Notes under the pieces: model-generated
Told to the model about the DNA's origin: nothing
The model's database searches: none
The model's input: the letters and a program-made list of their open reading frames with translations, nothing else
In this document: positions 60,641 to 64,000 of the stretch, piece after piece
Numbering within the stretch: the first letter of the stretch is position 1
Layout of the letters: the number at the start of each line of letters is the position of its first letter
Source: Alphaproteobacteria bacterium
GTDB taxonomy: Bacteria > Pseudomonadota > Alphaproteobacteria > ATCC43930 > CGMCC-115725
NCBI GenBank assembly: GCA_021325525.1
Contig: JAJPHB010000024.1
Location: 1-64,000 of the forward strand
Reading direction: 5' to 3'
DNA length: 64,000 bases
Translations under genes and position numbers: made by a program

Positions 60641-63427
60641 TCAGCCGCCGAGCTCCGCCGCCAGCTTCTGTGCCGCGGCGCGGTCCGGGAAATCGGCGGC
60701 CGACTGCAGCAGCTCGTCGAGCAGGCGGCGCGCTGCGTCGCGCTCGCCCGTCCTGCCCAGCGCGACGGCAAGGTGATAGCGGATCGTGGGGGACGCCACG
60801 GGGCTCGCCGCGGCTTCGCGGAGCAGCGCGGCGCCGCGCTCGGTCTCGCCCTTCTGCAGCAGGATCCAGCCCAAGGTGTCGGCGACGGTCGGCGATTGCG
60901 GCGCGGCCGCACGGGCCTTCTCCGCGACCGCCGCGGCGCGCCCGTCGCCGGTGAGCTGATAGAGCCAGGCGAGCTCGTTGAGCGCCAGCGGGTCGTCCGG
61001 CTTCTCGGCGACGAGGCGCTCGTACTGGGCGATGGCGCCGGAATCGTCCTTGGCGCCCGCCAAGAGGCCGGCGAGGAGGAAGCGGGCAGCGCGGTCGTCG
61101 GGCTTCGCCTCGAGCCACTGCGCAAGGGTGGCGCGGGCGGCATCGGGGGCGCCGGCGCGGAACTGCGCCTCGGCAAGGCGGCGCGTCAGGCGGCTGCTCG
61201 GCGCCTTCTTGACGCCGGCCGCATAGGCTTCCGCCGCCTCGGCGAACTTGTCCTCGGCTTCGAGGAGCTGGCCCGTCAGCTCGTCGATCGCGGCGTCCCC
61301 GGGGGCGCGCGCGCCGAGGTCGCGCGCGAAGCTGACGCTCGCCGCAACCGTGTCGGTCTTGCGCGAGAAGGCGATGAGCGCCTGCTGAATGCGCGGATCG
61401 TCGGGATTGGTCTCGATAGCCTTGCGCATCAGGCTATAGGCGGCGGGTACTTTTCCATCGAGGACCAGCACCTCCGCGAGGCGGACCAGCGCGTCCGGCG
61501 CCTGCCCCGTCATATCGACGACCCGCTCGAAGGTCTCGATCGCCGTCTGCCGGTCGCCATTGGCGAGAAGCGCGTCGCCGAGCGCGGCGATGGCCTTGGG
61601 GTCGCGCGGCTGGATCGCTTCCAGCTCGCGCGCGACCGCGACCGCCTTGGCTCCGTCCTTCTGCGCGATATAGATGCCAATGAGGCGAAAGCGCGGCGCC
61701 GGCGCCTCGGCATCGGCGCCGCGCGCCCTTTCGAGCCAGGCGATGCCGTCGGCTGTCTTGCCCTCGGCGAATTCGAGGTCGGCGCGCGCCATCAGGAGAG
61801 GCACGCTCTTGGCGTTCCGGGCGAGGCTCCGGTCATAGACGGCGCGCGCCTCGGCAAAGCGCCGCTCGACCCGGTAGCTCTGCGCGAGGTCGATGATGGC
61901 GGTGACGAAATCCGGCTGCAGCTCCAGGGCCCTGGAAAAATGCGCCCGCGCCGCCTCGACGCTTTCCTTGCGCAAGGCGACGATGCCGCGCAGCGTCTCG
62001 CCCAGCGGATCGGTGGGGTTGCGCCGGATGAGATCGTCGGCGGCGGCTGCTGCCGCCTCGACCTTGCCGGCGGCGAGGTCGGCCTCGATCTCGACCGAGA
62101 CCGCCGGAATCGAGAGCGGGGCGCTGGCACGGGCGATGGCGAGGTCCTCGAGCGCCTGCTCCGGCCGGCCGGCGGCAAGATAGCGGGCGGCAAGATCGGT
62201 GCGGCTCGCCGCGTCGCGCGGCGCCGCCGCTGCGATCCTGTCGAGCGTCGCCGCGGCTTCGGCCGGCTGGCCGTTCCGCGCATAGGCATCGCTCAGGAGG
62301 CCGAGCAGCGCAATGTCGTCGGGATGCGCGGCAAGCGCCTTTTTGAGGAGGTCGATGGCGCCGCCGGGTTTGCCGCGGCGCGTCAGCACCGCCGCCTCGA
62401 TGCCGATTCCGGCAGGGTCGTCCGGCACCAGAGAGAGATAATGGGCGATATTGCTCCCCGCCTGGCCGACCTCGCCCTGAGCGAGGTTGACGCGGGCGAG
62501 AAGGAAGAGGGACTGCGGCAGCGCCTCGGGATGCGGGATGCGCATCAGCGCCGCCTCCGCCTCGCGCCATTCCTGCCGCCGCGCCTTGATGAGGGCGTCG
62601 AGGAGGTTGGCGCGGCCGTTCTCCGGGTATTGGTCGAGGACCGCGGCGACATCGGCCGCCGCCTGCTTGGCATCCTCGTCGACGACGAGCTCGGCGCGGC
62701 TCAGATGCGCGGCGGCATCCTCGGGCGCGACAGCGAGCGCGCGTCCGATCGCGGCGAGCGCGCCGGCGTGGTCGCCGAGCGCGTCGCGCACGCGCGCCAG
62801 CAGCACCCAGGCCTTGACGAGATGCGCATCGCCCGCGACCGCCTTCTCCAGCAGCGCGGCGCCGCCTTTGAGGTCGTTCTCGGCGATCCGCGCCTGCGCG
62901 AGCCCGGCTTCGGCCTCGGCGGGATTGGGGGCCAGCTCGATGGCGGCGGCGAATTCCTGCTCGGCCTCGGCGGTCTCGCGGAGATTGAAGGCGGCATAGC
63001 CGCGCGCTATGCGGATCTGGGCTTCGAGCGCGGGCGAGCGGCTTCCGTCATGCAGCTCGGACAGGATCTGGCCATAGCGTTCCTGCTTCAGGAAGAGCTC
63101 GGCCAAGCCCGCTTCGACGCGGTCGCGGTCGAATCCGGCATCGCCGCCGGCGCGCAGCTCGTCCTCGGCATGCTGGACATCGCCCGAGCGCACGAGCGCG
63201 AGGCCGAGGCCGTAATGCGCTTCGCCGCTCGCGGGATCGCTCTGGACGGCGTTGCGGAACTCGATCGCGGCGCCGGCGAAATCGCCGCGCTCCATGAGCT
63301 TGCGGCCGCTCGCGATGTAGCCCTCGGCATCCGAGCGCGCCGCCGCGCCCGGGGCCGCCGCCCAAAGCGCGAGGGCGGCGGCGAAGAGAAGGCTCGCGGT
63401 TCTCGGCGGCGCCGCTCGAACGCCCAT
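60641..63427 (-). CDS. PrsT-like TPR-repeat protein of PEP-CTERM/exosortase systems
   Basis: 928 residues. Signal peptide-like start (LLFAAALALWAAAPGAAA) without lipobox Cys. Then over twenty TPR-like helical pairs. The first block, GRKLMERGDFAGAAIEFRNA followed by VQSDPASGEAHYGLGLALVR, and the next with ELRAGGDAGFDRDRV, follow the pattern of PEP-CTERM-associated PrsT proteins, which are of this length. Those are thought to act in polysaccharide/exosortase-linked envelope assembly. It neighbours a gene with a PEP-CTERM-like tail, transcribed in the same direction. Confidence 0.82.
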   Translation of the reverse strand: MGVRAAPPRTASLLFAAALALWAAAPGAAARSDAEGYIASGRKLMERGDFAGAAIEFRNAVQSDPASGEAHYGLGLALVRSGDVQHAEDELRAGGDAGFDRDRVEAGLAELFLKQERYGQILSELHDGSRSPALEAQIRIARGYAAFNLRETAEAEQEFAAAIELAPNPAEAEAGLAQARIAENDLKGGAALLEKAVAGDAHLVKAWVLLARVRDALGDHAGALAAIGRALAVAPEDAAAHLSRAELVVDEDAKQAAADVAAVLDQYPENGRANLLDALIKARRQEWREAEAALMRIPHPEALPQSLFLLARVNLAQGEVGQAGSNIAHYLSLVPDDPAGIGIEAAVLTRRGKPGGAIDLLKKALAAHPDDIALLGLLSDAYARNGQPAEAAATLDRIAAAAPRDAASRTDLAARYLAAGRPEQALEDLAIARASAPLSIPAVSVEIEADLAAGKVEAAAAAADDLIRRNPTDPLGETLRGIVALRKESVEAARAHFSRALELQPDFVTAIIDLAQSYRVERRFAEARAVYDRSLARNAKSVPLLMARADLEFAEGKTADGIAWLERARGADAEAPAPRFRLIGIYIAQKDGAKAVAVARELEAIQPRDPKAIAALGDALLANGDRQTAIETFERVVDMTGQAPDALVRLAEVLVLDGKVPAAYSLMRKAIETNPDDPRIQQALIAFSRKTDTVAASVSFARDLGARAPGDAAIDELTGQLLEAEDKFAEAAEAYAAGVKKAPSSRLTRRLAEAQFRAGAPDAARATLAQWLEAKPDDRAARFLLAGLLAGAKDDSGAIAQYERLVAEKPDDPLALNELAWLYQLTGDGRAAAVAEKARAAAPQSPTVADTLGWILLQKGETERGAALLREAAASPVASPTIRYHLAVALGRTGERDAARRLLDELLQSAADFPDRAAAQKLAAELGG

Positions 63428-63539
63428 CGTCCCGATCCTTGCCAGCGCCGCGGAATGCGGCGCTCCGGGCTGAACTGCTAGAGGGCGGAGCTTACCATCG
63501 CGTGAACGCGCCAAGGCCTGCGCGGCGCGCCGTGTCCTT

Positions 63540-64000
63540 TCAGGCGGCCTCGATCTGGCGGCGGCGCAGGACGGCGAGGCCGGCGAGCCCGGCGGCCAGC
63601 AGCACGAGGCTCGCCGGTTCCGACACCTGAGTCGGCGGCAGGCTGCTTGCCGTGATCGAGGCGATCTTGAAGTAGTCGGCGACCGAGCCCAAGCCGTCGG
63701 AGAGCGACGCCGCAATGATGAGGAAGTTGCCGGAGACGCTGCTCGAACCCTTGTCGCTGCCCGTCAGGTCATTGGCGGCGAAGCTGACCGTGCGATTACC
63801 ACTGCCGTTGGTCCCGGTATTGGGCGTCACCGGGTTGCTGTTCGTCAGCTGCGTGAAGGAGTAGGTGCTGGACAACAAATTGTTGAGCGTCTTGCTCTGG
63901 AAGCTGGCGAGGCTCAGCAGGTTGTTCGTCGCGTTGCCGGTGCCGAGGAAGACGCTGACATTGTCGTTGCCCGTCGGGCCGCCGGTGCAGCCTTTGGCGC
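63540..64000 (-). CDS. PEP-CTERM-like secreted protein (3' part; 5' end outside window)
   Basis: The minus-strand frame is open to the window edge, giving at least 152 residues. Ser/Thr/Gly/Asn-rich, low in charged residues, as in secreted adhesin-like proteins (VSVFLGTGNATNNLLSLASF; NRTVSFAANDLTGSDKGSSS). The C-terminus SEPASLVLLAAGLAGLAVLR ending RRQIEAA is a PEP-CTERM-type sorting signal: Glu-Pro, hydrophobic helix, Arg cluster. The TTG at 63878 is internal, because coding sequence with the same style continues upstream. Confidence 0.8.
   Translation of the reverse strand, partial: AKGCTGGPTGNDNVSVFLGTGNATNNLLSLASFQSKTLNNLLSSTYSFTQLTNSNPVTPNTGTNGSGNRTVSFAANDLTGSDKGSSSVSGNFLIIAASLSDGLGSVADYFKIASITASSLPPTQVSEPASLVLLAAGLAGLAVLRRRQIEAA

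Noticed and set aside
60773-63481. Long plus-strand open frame opposite the TPR protein
   Set aside because: Shadow of a repetitive high-GC gene. The regular TPR pattern is on the minus strand.

Overview
The window reads as a chromosomal segment of a high-GC alphaproteobacterium, most likely of the Rhizobiales/Hyphomicrobiales type. Evidence: an ahcY-divL-tsaE-amgK-murU-addB-addA cluster, a DivL-type tyrosine 'histidine kinase', a membrane-anchored cytochrome c next to kdsB/pheA, a complete YejABEF peptide importer, and the order ffs-dnaX-ybaB-recR. Gene density is high and intergenic gaps are short. No tRNA, rRNA or CRISPR array was seen.

Layout. 1-15.0 kb: end of ahcY, divL, an inserted ferredoxin-NADP reductase and soluble hybrid kinase, then tsaE, the peptidoglycan-recycling pair amgK/murU and the recombination nuclease-helicase addB/addA. 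15-19 kb: exporter, cupin, DUF1345 membrane protein, glycosyltransferase and an HU-like protein. 19-26.5 kb is accessory: a cupin plus four-rhodanese fusion, a HepT/MntA-type toxin-antitoxin pair whose antitoxin carries an N-terminal HTH, a tandem ectoine-synthase-like bicupin, a Tag glycosylase, a hydrolase and small membrane proteins. 26.5-35.3 kb: outer-membrane beta-barrel, a FecR/PEP-CTERM-like protein co-oriented with a CHASE2 nucleotide cyclase behind a perfect CRP-type palindrome, a flavin oxidase/amidase pair, and HigBA. 35.3-38.2 kb: recR, ybaB, dnaX and SRP RNA. 38.2-42.6 kb: anion permease, an MFS remnant, nudC, a broken HicBA-like module and a ferritin-like lipoprotein. 42.6-52.1 kb: pheA, kdsB, cytochrome c, hisN and yejABEF, with a four-helix-bundle ORF wedged between yejE and yejF. 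52.1-64 kb: MarR regulator, M17 aminopeptidase, GST, S9 peptidase, PheC-like dehydratase, a CapV-like patatin, a lipoprotein with a possible general-stress promoter, a split ThDP enzyme, a PrsT-like TPR protein and the 3' part of a PEP-CTERM-like secreted protein.

Most distinctive signals: (1) a family of inverted 7-bp-period elements built on CTRTC, each exactly filling a gap between co-directional genes, one of them carrying a four-helix-bundle ORF; (2) the HTH-nucleotidyltransferase/HepT module with a palindromic operator and an apparently leaderless start; (3) the CRP-site/FecR/cyclase unit; (4) the PEP-CTERM/PrsT signature at the right edge; (5) two modules that look damaged or unusual: HicBA with frameshifts and a stop, and HigB without a standard start codon. 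All coordinates and motif calls were read by eye; no alignment or database search was run.
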